A stretch of 64,000 bases of DNA from Galdieria partita (taxonomy: Eukaryota > Rhodophyta > Bangiophyceae > Galdieriales > Galdieriaceae). This document shows positions 25,440-36,109 of this stretch, piece after piece. Position 1 is the first letter of the stretch, and each line of letters opens with the position of its first letter. The notes under the pieces are model-generated. The model searched no databases. It saw nothing but the letters and a program-made list of their open reading frames with translations, and had not been told where the DNA came from. The DNA lies in the NCBI GenBank assembly GCA_025991245.1, contig BQMJ01000061.1, forward strand, positions 1-64,000, given 5' to 3'. The translations under genes were made by a program, and so were the position numbers.

Positions 25440-26160
25440 TGTATATACGTTTTTACGAGGATAGCAAACTTGAATTATTCTTTCGATTGGTGATTTTTAT
25501 TCGAAAGATCAAGAATTATAAAAAAAAAAGTTATTGGTTTGTAGAGCCTTGCATGGTCAAGCGATAGTCAATGAACAGTTATCGTTTCCTACCATTTTAC
25601 GTGCCATTGAAACTTGTCTCGTTTTAAAAATTTTTGGTAAAAATTTGAAACTTTGATAGTATTTAAGAGAGTATGGAACAGACAGAGAGTAGATTCATTT
25701 TTCCTTGAATGGTGAAAGTCGAAGTAACAACGGAAATTCGAAAGCCGAGAAATTACGCAATAGAGATCATCGCGCAGTATACTATACAAGGAGAGCCCAC
25801 TGAAAGAATTGAATTCAAACTATAGTCCAACTTTATTTCTTATCACAGAAGGAAGAAAGACAGTAGCACTAGAAAAAGGCAACAAATAATCAACTACTTT
25901 CTAATACATGAAGAAAAAGCCTACCTGGCGAATGATGATTCTAAATTCAGTCAATCTTAAAGAAGAAGTTGAACAAGAAGGCGGTGTCATACATAGTGAG
26001 GAGCTGAAAAGATGATTCTGAGTTTGAACCTGTTGAGAATAGATAGAAGTACACTCAAAAAGTCCAACCCAAAATACAGAGTTTTCTCTATGGAGTGCAA
26101 GAAGACCACAAATTTAAAAGCAACGTTGTCTCTATTTTAGCCATCTTAGCTTCATCAAAG
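25440..26160 (-). repeat. Right arm of the large diverged inverted repeat (block C')
   Basis: Reverse-complement partner of 18930-19640, collinear over about 700 bp. It is followed at 27076-28250 by the inverted copy of block A, so the order of blocks is also mirrored around the Crinkler/RHS-like gene. No open frame above 67 codons occurs. Confidence 0.65.
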
Positions 26161-27075
26161 GGAAATACCGCTTTGCTTTAGACTTTGCACAATTGCTCAA
26201 TTAGATTCAATTCTGCTGCCAACACATTGGTACTTTTGTCTATGTAAAATGGGCTCGAGGCATCCTTAGAATATTACAGAAGACTTGAGTTTAGGCTAAA
26301 ATTCGTCTGACATAATTGCATTGACTAGATCCCCCAAATGGATATAGAAATGGCATAGATGAGTTTTGAATCAAGCCAAGGCACTTTCTACAGAATTTTT
26401 ATTCAAGAACAATTCAAGTATAGAGTAGAAACAAAGAAACATCAACTTTGTGCTTACTAAATTAATTTCGTTGAAGGATAGGACAGCATTGTGATATGTA
26501 CAAATTGAAGATTCAGCATCCAACGCAGTAAAGTAATTTTTCTTCAATTGAATGACGCTGATCTTCATTTGCAAAAAATGTCCTTAGTCTTTCAACCCAA
26601 CACAGCACTTCAATAAATTTTCTACAAAGATACCAAAGCTTCATGCATTGTGCTATGAACTGACTGAGATGAGGAAAGCAGGTTAATTTTAACTCACTTT
26701 AGCTAATCAATATCACTGATCTAAAGACTCACTGAAATATCTTAAGAGTAGAAAAGATAGAACACTCTATTACAATGAAAGAGAGAAAGCTCTAGAGTCC
26801 AATCAAGCAATTATTGAAATGCCAAAGTAGCGCAATAGCTGACGACGATAACTCAAACTTGCAAAACTATGAACGAAAAAGTATTCAATTGAGTGAACCT
26901 GAAAGGACTCTCAAAAGCCATAGCCATGGCAAACCCGGTCAAAGCTCTAACAAGCAAGACATAGAAGGTAAGTAAGGAGTAGAATAATTAAAGCTACAAA
27001 GCTATTCCAAAAGTGTGAAAGACAAGAATTTTTAGTGTAGTGACAAAAGTCGATTGATAGCTTGTTGACCTAGAG
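26161..27075. other. Gene-poor spacer between mirrored blocks
   Basis: No supported gene. The only sizeable open frame (67 codons, minus strand, 26371-26574) lacks any motif or neighbouring exon. Confidence 0.5.
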
Positions 27076-28250
27076 CCCAATCTTGGATGGGGCTTTAGTT
27101 GCTTTGTTTTCGCCGCTTTTGAAGTGGATGAAGTTGCTCTTTTTTTTTATGAAACTTTAACTAGTTGAATTTAGACGAGAATTTTTTTAAGATCAAGCTT
27201 TTAGGTTTTATGACTCCGCACTTCTTTTTGAAATACCAGACAAGGCCCTGTTTCGTTTGGTCGTTTCCCGTCAACAGCTTTACTTAAACCTCTTTGAGCT
27301 CAAAGTAGCATAAAAAGGTTTGCACCAGTCTTAGTTTCTCTCGAATGCAGCTTGGAGTCTGTTTGAGAATTTTCGGCCTCTAGTTTCTGGTCTGTTTGAA
27401 GACAGTGACCCTGCGGAGTAGTGGGGAACCAGTGGGCACAAAGGCTCCAAATAGTCTTTGAGTTTGAATCTTTGTCCCAATACAGTCTTGTAGCGTAATT
27501 TGGTTTTTCAAATTGAATTGTACTGCTAACTGTTGTCCCTTGAATAGTTGTTGAGAACTCTGTGGAACAATCACCAAGACCTTTTGTAGCATTCGGAGTA
27601 TATTCCGAGTTGATTCTCTTCGGTTCTTCACAATTTTGATTCCTTTCATCGTCAGTTTTTGCCTTTGAGAATCTATTGTCCAACTGGAGAGGGGAGATTG
27701 GATCGTAGGCAACTGAACTGCGTGAGTTCCTGTTTCGAAAACCGACCTGAACAGAGTTTGTACACAGACTTTGAAACATCTTTGCTTCTTTGTTTGCTAA
27801 CCTTACCTTATGGAGTCACTTGAAGGATGAAAATGTGCCCAAAGTCACAAGGTACATGCGTTCAAACTCAAGACTTGGGAGAAAGCGACAATGTTTTAGA
27901 AAAGATACTGTTTGAATAGTAATCATTGTTGGCACTTGAATAACCCTTTCTTTCTGGTGGGAAAGCGCCATCAGCTATATAATGCACAACTACGATCAAT
28001 AATAATCAGTAAGACTGAGAAGCACCAAGTATACAAATTGACAACTAAACACGAATTTATAAAATCAATGTTCCGCAATCTGCACTTTAAACAGCGATCC
28101 TTTCAGCTTATTGAATTTCTGCACTGCACAACATTTATATATGTACAAGACATTCCAGGATCTTCCTACCCTACAAAGCCAAAATGAGCAAGAAATAAAT
28201 ATTTTAGTCGTGATAACCTTTTTTAGTTGAACGATCGATCTTCATATTAA
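27076..28250 (-). repeat. Dispersed repeat block A, inverted copy
   Basis: Reverse complement of 15330-16560, with conserved ends: 'gatcgatcttcatattaat' at 28230 and 'gcttttgaagtggatgaag' at 27116. Two overlapping minus-strand frames (27300-27779 and 27380-27712) share different parts of the 220-codon frame in the direct copy, so the reading frame has shifted between copies. This argues against an intact conserved protein. Confidence 0.65.
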
Positions 28251-29341
28251 TATAGGGTGTGTTGAATTTTGTGAACGGTAATTTGAAAGATGATGAAGAT
28301 GAGGATATTGAAGTTTGATTAACTTATTTGCCAATCTTCAATCAGAGTAGAAGTTCCAAATCGAAGACTATTTTGTTTTGAAAATAAGCGTAGAAGGATT
28401 TTCAACGCTTGGAAATGACTTTAAGGAGATGGCAGCATGTTCTTTGCTGGAGTTTCTCAGCTATTTTCTTGCACGGCCATGTTTGTATACAATCTCAAGA
28501 AAACACTGAAGCGTGAGGTACTTGAGAGGTCGAATAACTGTGCATAAGAATCAAACAAAAAAGCCACATGAAAACTCCGATAATGGTTGCCAAAGGGACA
28601 ACTTTTTCGAGGCTTCAAAACTTGCTTAACAATCAAGTTTAGGCAACGGGTGCCAGGTCTATTCAGAATTTCATGAAGACATTCCTAAAAGCGGAAGTTT
28701 GGCTCTTCTGTAACGAAACATTTCAATAACCTTGTTTTTCGGTGACTTAATCTAATCTTCATGTCAACTCTGACAGATTAAGTGGCTGCTAAAAGACGAA
28801 GATATGTAAGTAAAACAAAATTTGAAAAGTTCATGTCTGCAACATAATAATACAATATTTTTTAAAAAGCGACTGCAAAGGACCTATTGAGCAAACACCA
28901 GAATAGGATGGACTAAAACGAGGTCCCACTGAACAGTGTTGAGAGTTGTGTGAGTCTCTGTGAGATATTGGTCATCAGCAAGTCAACGTCTTTGCCCTGT
29001 GAGTCGAGTTGCCATTCGTCTAGTAGTTGCTATGTATACAATCATCTAATGCTACGGAACAGTGCTATTCAATAATCTTCAAGGTCTTTTGTAACTCATG
29101 TGTAGCTCAACTTTAAAAGAAAGGATAGGAAAGAATGAAGCAATTCACAGTATGGACATATGTTTGCGAGTGGCACTATCTTGAAGACAAACTGTTAGAA
29201 AATGGTTCATTGCGAACCTAGCTATTCAGTTGAGTCAAGACTTTAAAAGACACGTAAGCAAACAAACAAATTTATGATCACATTCAAATACTCGAAACTT
29301 GAAAGATAGTCTGCAGCTGTCACTTCATGGATATGAAAGTT
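28251..29341. other. Boundary spacer between the repeat mosaic and the first intact gene
   Basis: About 1.1 kb with no supported gene and no repeat match that I could find to the rest of the window. Downstream elements of the sugar-porter gene ending at 29342 presumably lie at its right end. Confidence 0.5.
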
Positions 29342-31046
29342 TCATCCTTGTTCCATAACATAAGTGCGATATTCATTGTTTCTCGATTTCAGTTTGTTCA
29401 TTAGATCTCTCATTACTTGTATTCCTCTTACAACATTTCCTTCCATTATCCCCGCAATACCAGAGTTCATAACTTCCTTTACTTCTTCAAGAGTTCTTCC
29501 TTTTGTTTCCGGAAATATGAAGAACAAGACTACCATGAAGAATGCAGTAAATCCAGTGTAAAGTCCATAAACTCCCTCCACTCCAATAGCGTCTACTTGT
29601 TTGCTGAATGTGAAAGTTGTCACGAAAGCACTTGCAAATATCCAAAATGCCGACCAAGCTGCTCCAATGCTTCGAACTTCGGTTTCATACAGTTCTCCTG
29701 CCATTACCCATTGAATGGCTGAAATTCCGATGTTGTTAAATGCACCATATAAAAGCAAGCCAATAAGATAAAGCTCCGCTCTTTCACTCAATTTTGATAA
29801 TGGGACGTAAAATGATGTCAGTGATAAAATTATGGCAATAATTTGGGGAGGAAAAGTATACATCAAAAGAGGTCTCCTTCCTACTCTGTCTAACATGAAA
29901 AATGGCAGTCCAGCCCAACACGTAGACCAAAAATTGATGGGAAGTAAGGCATAAACAGATGTTGTAACTGTTAGTCCTAATTTTTCAAGAATAGTAATCA
30001 TATAATAACCAATCGCAGTAGCTCCAGAAAACTGAGAGGACATCCCTAATACAGCACCAATATAAAAAGGAGTTCGAACTCGTCTATTTGTAAATATTAA
30101 TTTTATGGCCTCCGGGTAAGTAGTTCTATTTTTCAAATCATCTTCAACATCACTTTTCATCTTTTCTAATTCAAAACGAGAAATAGCGTTGTCGATCCGC
30201 AATCTTCTCCAAGATGAAAGGAGCTGTTTCTCCTTTTTCCATATGATTAGCCATCTAGGACTCTCAGGAAGCAATAGGAGACCACAGAACTGGATCAATC
30301 CGGCCAAACATTCAGCACCTGCCATGAATCTCCACTTCCAAATAGGTTTTACTTGGATAAAGATGCAAGCAACTACATAGGCTGTTGGAGAACCAGCCAT
30401 TTGAAACCAGTTAAAAATACTTAAATGTCCTCCCCTTCCATGAGCAGGCGCACATTCAGCGACATAGATAGGAATGTTCATAGCTTCTAAACCCATTCCT
30501 ATTCCTAGCAAATATCTACCTCCTAAAAGTATGGAAAATTTCTTTGCTGCAGTTTGCATAACGGAACCGCCAAAGCAGATTGCTGCCGATATTTGCAGAG
30601 CTCTCTTTCTACCCAGATACTCACCAATTGGAATTGCACTATAGAGTCTTTTAGTAAGGGTCAAAGTTCAAAGTGATGAAAACTTACAATATAGTCCCCA
30701 CAGCAGTGGCTAATGAAAATGCTGAAACAATATATGACCATTGGCTATCATTCAACTTCAAATCCGGCATGGCAAATACTTCAATAGTGGCCAATATTCC
30801 TTGGTCCATACCCATCATAATTGAACCAAAAGCAACAAAGAAAAGCAACAATTTCATCGTTGTGGTCAATTGTTGTTTCTTAAACAAGTCCTGGTGGCAT
30901 ATTTTAATTCCACTGTCTAGAGGATCTTGAGTCTGTTTCTTAGGTTGCTCGACTTCACCAGTAATTTCTTCTAACCCAATAGGACCCTGTGTCTTTTCAC
31001 AGTCTATGAATCCTTCAACAAAAGCTGAACTGTTAAGCTGAGGCAT
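29342..31046 (-). CDS. MFS sugar/polyol porter 1
   Basis: Sugar porter family (PF00083) transporter, predicted plasma-membrane H+ symporter with 12 TM segments. There are two exons, 31046-30688 and 30638-29342, with a 49-bp GT-AG intron, giving 551 residues. Family landmarks in order are GMDQGILAT in TM1, GRKRALQ after TM2, PESPRW after TM6, the DRVGRRPLL motif between TM8 and TM9, and PETKGRTLEEV after TM12. The N-terminal tail is long and acidic. The start at 31046 (MPQLNS) was chosen because it aligns with MPSLGS of the neighbouring paralogue; an in-frame ATG three codons upstream is possible. The substrate cannot be read from sequence; monosaccharides or polyols are likely. It is a tandem paralogue of the gene at 33989-35685, with the intron at the same position. 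Confidence 0.93.
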
Positions 31047-32089
31047 GCTAATCAATTTATAGTGTCAAAAGAAAAAAATCAAATAGTGAAGACTACAATA
31101 TTTCTTCATTTCATGATCAGTCTAGTAGAAAGTAGTAGTCTTCAGTTTTGTTTTTTCTTTCTGTGTCCAGCAGACAATTTACTGAGATCAAAGGATCATC
31201 GCCATGTGATCGTCTTGGCTAGATCATTCGTAGGGACAATGGGATTGCTCCTGAAATATTAGCGAATGCTGATGCATAAGGGAGTGTTCCAACGAGCAAA
31301 AGTTACTTTATAAACGAAGAGATTTTTTGGTTTGTTTTCTGCTTGGTCTTGTATGTAGCACAAGCACAATCTTCAATGAGAGCAATGGTTTCCTTAGAGA
31401 AACCAATTCAGGCTTTAAGCAGAACATCAAACAAAAATAGTTAGAAAAAGATAAATAAAAAGGAAGGTGCTTGAAAAATTATGATGAAACATTACACCAA
31501 GTATACACTTGGTTACCTGCTCAATTTTCCTAGTTATTATTATTACAGACGCAGTTAGATAATTTTGTTTCTTTCCTCTCGTTACTTCCTGCTGCAACTC
31601 AACAATAAGAAACAAAGATTATCTTCAGCAGATAATATGTCACCTTTGCTTTAGAAAAAGTAATAATAGCAAATGCATGGTACTGCTCGAGTGAATGAAA
31701 GATTCAGACAGTAAAGGTAGTTCTTATGCTACAGCAGAGATCTTGTTGCATGTATCTGAGTTCGCAAGTTTCTCAATTGACTGTTTTCCAACTTTTTTAT
31801 TCTATTAGAAACTTTAGAGCCGTTCTGAAGTAGTAGAAAATTTAACCAAAGGTTTATATAGACCGCAAATTACGAACTGAGAAACTTTCAATTGAACGTT
31901 GTGCCTTTTCGTATTCCCATTTATCAAGACAGGAGACCCTAACTTTCGGTTGATATCTTTAAAAATCCTCCCTTGACACAAAGGACTATCAGTTTTATTC
32001 GCAAACCCTATTCGAACTCCAAAATGTCAGGCTGAGTTGTTATACGTTGTCGTCTGTGACTAAGCTTCAGTCCAAAAAATATAACAAGA
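31047..32089. promoter_or_regulatory. Upstream region of sugar porter 1
   Basis: No gene is supported in about 1 kb. It should contain the promoter of the minus-strand porter. No specific binding site is recognised. Confidence 0.35.
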
Positions 32090-32843
32090 TCTTGAACAGA
32101 CTCAGTCGCCCGTAAGTAGTCATGTCTTGGAACAAAAAAGCAGGGCAATGCCACTCTTCCTTTGTGCCCATACATATTTGTATAGATACGTACAACTTAA
32201 GAAGAGTTTCAAGTGTCTACAGTCATACTGTCCTAAGAGTCTTTCTTCTAAAGGGTAAAGAAAAACTGAATTTCTAACGTTCTCTGCAACCTTTCTATAG
32301 ACGCAGAAGTGTGTGCAATATTCTGAAGACTATTTCTAAAAGTATCTTACTTCTAGGAGGTAGACATCCCTTTCCTCTATAGGAACTAGTCCAGCTAAGC
32401 GTCTGTCTTTCCCAATGTGGCTAAGGGTCGACTGCAGATACTGTAGGAATTTAGTCTCACAAAATGACTCATTTCAACTCTCCAGAATTGAATTTTGCGC
32501 TTGAGTTTCAATATAATCAAACAAAACTCTGTAGAAACGTTCTTGCTAGCTTCTTCGTATTGCTTACTGTGGTCGTAGTACTGTTGTCCAACTTTTTTGT
32601 CTCGTTTCAATAAAAACTTTCAGCACTACGGTATGGGAACCCCAATTCCCTCGTGTGTTTTTCAATCTTATAACACGAATATTAATATAGCCTTGATCGA
32701 AAGTTTCTTTTCTCTGTAAGGACTTCTCTTTTGCACATAGTTCTACTATTTGTCACACTTCCCAATGGAGCGGGAACGAATCGTCAAAAATTGCATTTTC
32801 GTAGCAAATTGAAGAATTGTAGTTTACTGATATTAAGAAGGTG

Positions 32844-32890
<47 letters not shown>

Positions 32891-33265
32891 CGTATCTGTA
32901 GAACCGAATTCTTCAAACAAACTGTTGATGACCGTTGACCACTGGGAAAGAAAGACGCTTAGCTGGAATAATTCCACTGGAGAGAAAGGGACTGTGTACC
33001 TCTTAGAAATAAGATATAAGATACTGTTAGAAATAGCCTTCAGAAGATTTCACACATCTGTGCCTATAAATGATAGCAGAGAACGTTAGTAATTCAGTTT
33101 TTCTTTACCCTTTAGAAGAAACACTCTTAGGACAGTATGACTGTAGGCACTTGAGAAGTCCTATAAAGACGTGCCTGAACTTATTCATCTATATGTATGA
33201 CAGAGTAAATGGGATATCGTCCTAAGAAGACATTGCTTTGTCTTGAGCCTCGCCTCATCAGAATC
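32090..33265. repeat. Long inverted repeat (foldback) with a (TA)n core
   Basis: The left arm, about 32100-32425, and the right arm, about 32930-33265, are reverse complements at high identity in places. For example, 'ttctaaagggtaaagaaaaactgaatt' at 32246 matches the inverse at 33085-33115, and 'ccagctaagcgtct' at 32391 matches the inverse at 32957. The loop of about 500 bp holds a (TA)n microsatellite at 32849-32889. It has no transposase ORF. It could be a non-autonomous foldback or MITE-like element, or an inverted duplication; transcripts would form a hairpin. Confidence 0.75.
32846..32889. repeat. (TA)n microsatellite
   Basis: About 20 uninterrupted TA units in the loop of the inverted repeat. 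It is likely to be length-variable and cruciform-prone. Confidence 0.95.
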
Positions 33266-33339
33266 GAGACGGTTCCTCTATAAATAATATATACAATCAA
33301 TAAAATAAGATGAAAACATTAGAAAAACTCGACATAGTG

Positions 33340-33720
33340 TCAAATAACTATTAGAACAGCATGTGTTTTCTCAAACTCCGGCTCTTCGCCAGCTTTAACA
33401 TAGCTGATTGGACATCGTCCCGAATGAAGAACAACCACACAATCAGTGACGTCATGCTCGTTCAAAATGAGGTGTGCAGAAGTCTTTACTAATAAAATAT
33501 CTTTCTTTTATTGTAGTTCCGGAATTGCTCTATGCTATTGGGGGCCTGCCATTTCTGGGACATGAATGTTCTTCAAAGTGACCAAATGATTTCCCAAAAG
33601 ACCATGTTCCATATTCAGTTATCTGCAATCTACTTCTAGACCCAAGATGATGCATCCCTCTTTATGAAAGCTTCTTGTTCTAAGCCATTCTTTCTCTAGA
33701 GTTGGATCTGAATTTGACCA
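33340..33720 (-). CDS. Possible small or remnant gene, unrecognised
   Basis: A minus-strand frame from about 33488 to a TGA at 33342-33340 has amino-acid usage typical of a protein, including NEHDVTDCVVVLHSGR and an Ala-Gly-Glu-Glu-Pro-Glu stretch. Upstream pieces near 33540-33720, such as EYGTWSFGKSFGHFEEH, also look protein-like. I could not connect them with clean GT-AG introns. It may be the 3' end of a small intron-containing gene or a decayed one. Function is unknown. Confidence 0.25.
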
Positions 33721-33988
33721 CATACTATAAAGTCACTTTCGTCCTATCAACCTATCTTCCTTTCCGAATCGAAGAGAACATCTGAAACAAAGGATCGAAT
33801 TATTGTTACTCAAAATGCAGTACTAGAAAATGCAAGTTTCACTAAACTGTGGGAGTTGTTTTCCTTAGAGTGACTAGTAAAGCAATTTCAGAACTTGACA
33901 ATCATCCTAACTTAATCCTTCACTCAATTCATACGTTTATTGTCTTCTCCAAGCAAAAAAAACACACACGAAATGACAAATTCAATAT

Positions 33989-35685
33989 TCAAGTTTCTGC
34001 CGACAGTTTGGAAGACTCGTGACCACTTCGACCAAAAGTGAGCAAATACTTTACGTTTTTCCATGCATCAACAATGTTCTTATGTATGATCAATGGTAAA
34101 CCTCCTTCCATAATTTCCTTGACTTCTTCCAATGTTTTGCCTTTGGTCTCGGGAAAGATAAAAAATAGTACGATCATGAAGAACACCGTAAATCCCGTGT
34201 ACATTCCGTATAGTCCCTTCACTCCAACAGCGTCAACTTGTTTGCTAAAGGTATAGGTATTCACAAAGGCGCTAGCAAATATCCAGAATGCAGACCACGC
34301 CGCTCCTATGCTTCTTACTTCTGTTTCGTATAGTTCACCAGCTTCAACCCATTGAATAGATGAAATTCCTATATTGTTGAAAGCTAGATATAATAAATAT
34401 CCAATAAAATAATCCTCAGCTCGTTGACTTGCTTTTGACAATGGTATATAAAATGAGGTTAAAGAGAAAATGATGGCAATGATTTGAGGAGGAAAGGTAT
34501 ACATAAGAAGTGGTCTTCTACCGACCTTATCTAACAAATAGGAGGGTATAGATGCTATAATAGCTGTCCAGAAGCCAATGGGTATCTCTGCATACACAGC
34601 AGTTTCCACATCTAGCCCCAAAGTTTCCAAGAGTGAAGTGAGGTAATATCCAATGGCAGTTATACCAGAAAACTGAGATGCCATACCCAATGCAGCTCCT
34701 ATATAAAATGGAGTACGAACCCTTTGATTGGTAAAGATAAGTTTTATGGCATCCCATTAAGATTTTCTTCCCTTCAGATCTTCCTCTACTCCATCAACCA
34801 TTTTGTTATATTCATAACGAGACACGGGAGAATCATACCTAAGCCTTTTCCAAGCTTTCTCAGCCAAGCCCATTTTACCTTTCATTATATACCATCGAGG
34901 GCTCTCCGGTAGAGGCAACAGTCCCATAAACTGAATAAATGCTGCAACACACTGAGGAGCCATCATAAATCTCCATCTCCAAGTGGTCTTCACTTGTAAG
35001 AAAATAGCGTTTATTACATAGGCAGTTGGGGCTCCCGATTGTTGGAACCAATTGAAAAAGTTCAAATGACCTCCTCTGCCATATGCAGGTGCGCATTCAG
35101 CTAAATATATGGGAATATTCATTGCCTCCAGTCCCATTCCAAGTCCCAGTAACAGCCTTCCTGCAAGCAACACACGGAAGTTATTGGCTGCAGTCTGCAT
35201 TATTCCACCGGTGAAGCAAAGAGCAGCAGATATTTGTAGCGCTCGCTTCCTACCCAGAAATTCTCCAACAGGGATAGCACTATGAAATACAAATGATGTT
35301 AATAAACACAAGACAAAGAATTGCAAGCTGCTTACAAAAGAGTACCCCATGCTGTGGCCAAAGAAAATGCAGAAGCAACCCAAGACCAATGAGCCGATGA
35401 AATATGCAAAAACGGTTTCGCAAAAATCTCAGCTGTGGTCAAGAGTGACTGGTCCATTCCCATCATGATAGAACCGAAAGCAACAAAAAACAACAATATG
35501 CGAAGTTGTGGAGTCAAGGGCTCTTTATGTCTCATCAAATATTCATCTGTTACCTCATTTGGCTCTGTTGCTTCTTCCTTCTCCGTTAATAAATCCTGTT
35601 CTCCGTCTAAGGTATCACCATTTTCTTCCTGTTCCTGTCTCTCTGTCATACCCCTTACCATAGAGGTAGAACCTAGTGAAGGCAT
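33989..35685 (-). pseudogene. MFS sugar/polyol porter 2, with one in-frame premature stop
   Basis: Close paralogue of the porter at 29342-31046. Exons are 35685-35336 and 35279-33989, with a 56-bp intron at the same position as in the paralogue. It has the same landmarks: GMDQSLLTT, GRKRALQ, PESPRW, DKVGRRPLL and PETKGKTLEEV. The frame is continuous for about 545 sense codons except for a single TAA at 34759-34757, in the central cytoplasmic loop just before the DAIKLIFTN stretch, where the paralogue has Tyr. Everything downstream remains well conserved, so the lesion is recent, an allele, a sequencing error, or a readthrough site. Termination there would leave TM1-6 only. It is divergently arranged with the alpha-mannosidase gene. 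Confidence 0.88.
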
Positions 35686-36109
35686 TTTATAGAATTATCT
35701 TGCCGAACAACGAACAGTTATACCACAATCCACGAAAACAACAAGAATTCATGAACTGTGTTTATATAGCTATTTCTCTTTGATATTCCCTCCATGAGAC
35801 AGGATTTCGAGAAACAACAGATCATCAAACTTTTTTAATGTCCAAATGACTGGATACATGATCCGGCCTTCCTGCCTTTCGTCCCAAGAAAGAAACTTTT
35901 CATCCGAAGATATGCTTAATTCTGTCTACTAGAACGGCGTTCAGATCAAGAATGGCTGATTCTATCTGGAGTTTCTATCCTTACGGTCGACGAGACAGCG
36001 AGGCCATGAAACAGAATTTGCCTATCTGAATGCCTGTCTCGTAGACCATCTGATGGGAACATTATTATAAGAGGACCTCGAGTAAGAAACTCTAATTCTT
36101 GTCTCAAAC
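35686..36109. promoter_or_regulatory. Divergent intergenic region between porter 2 and alpha-mannosidase
   Basis: 424 bp separate the two start codons, so both promoters must lie here. This arrangement would permit shared regulation of sugar import and mannoside cleavage. No particular operator is recognised. Confidence 0.45.
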
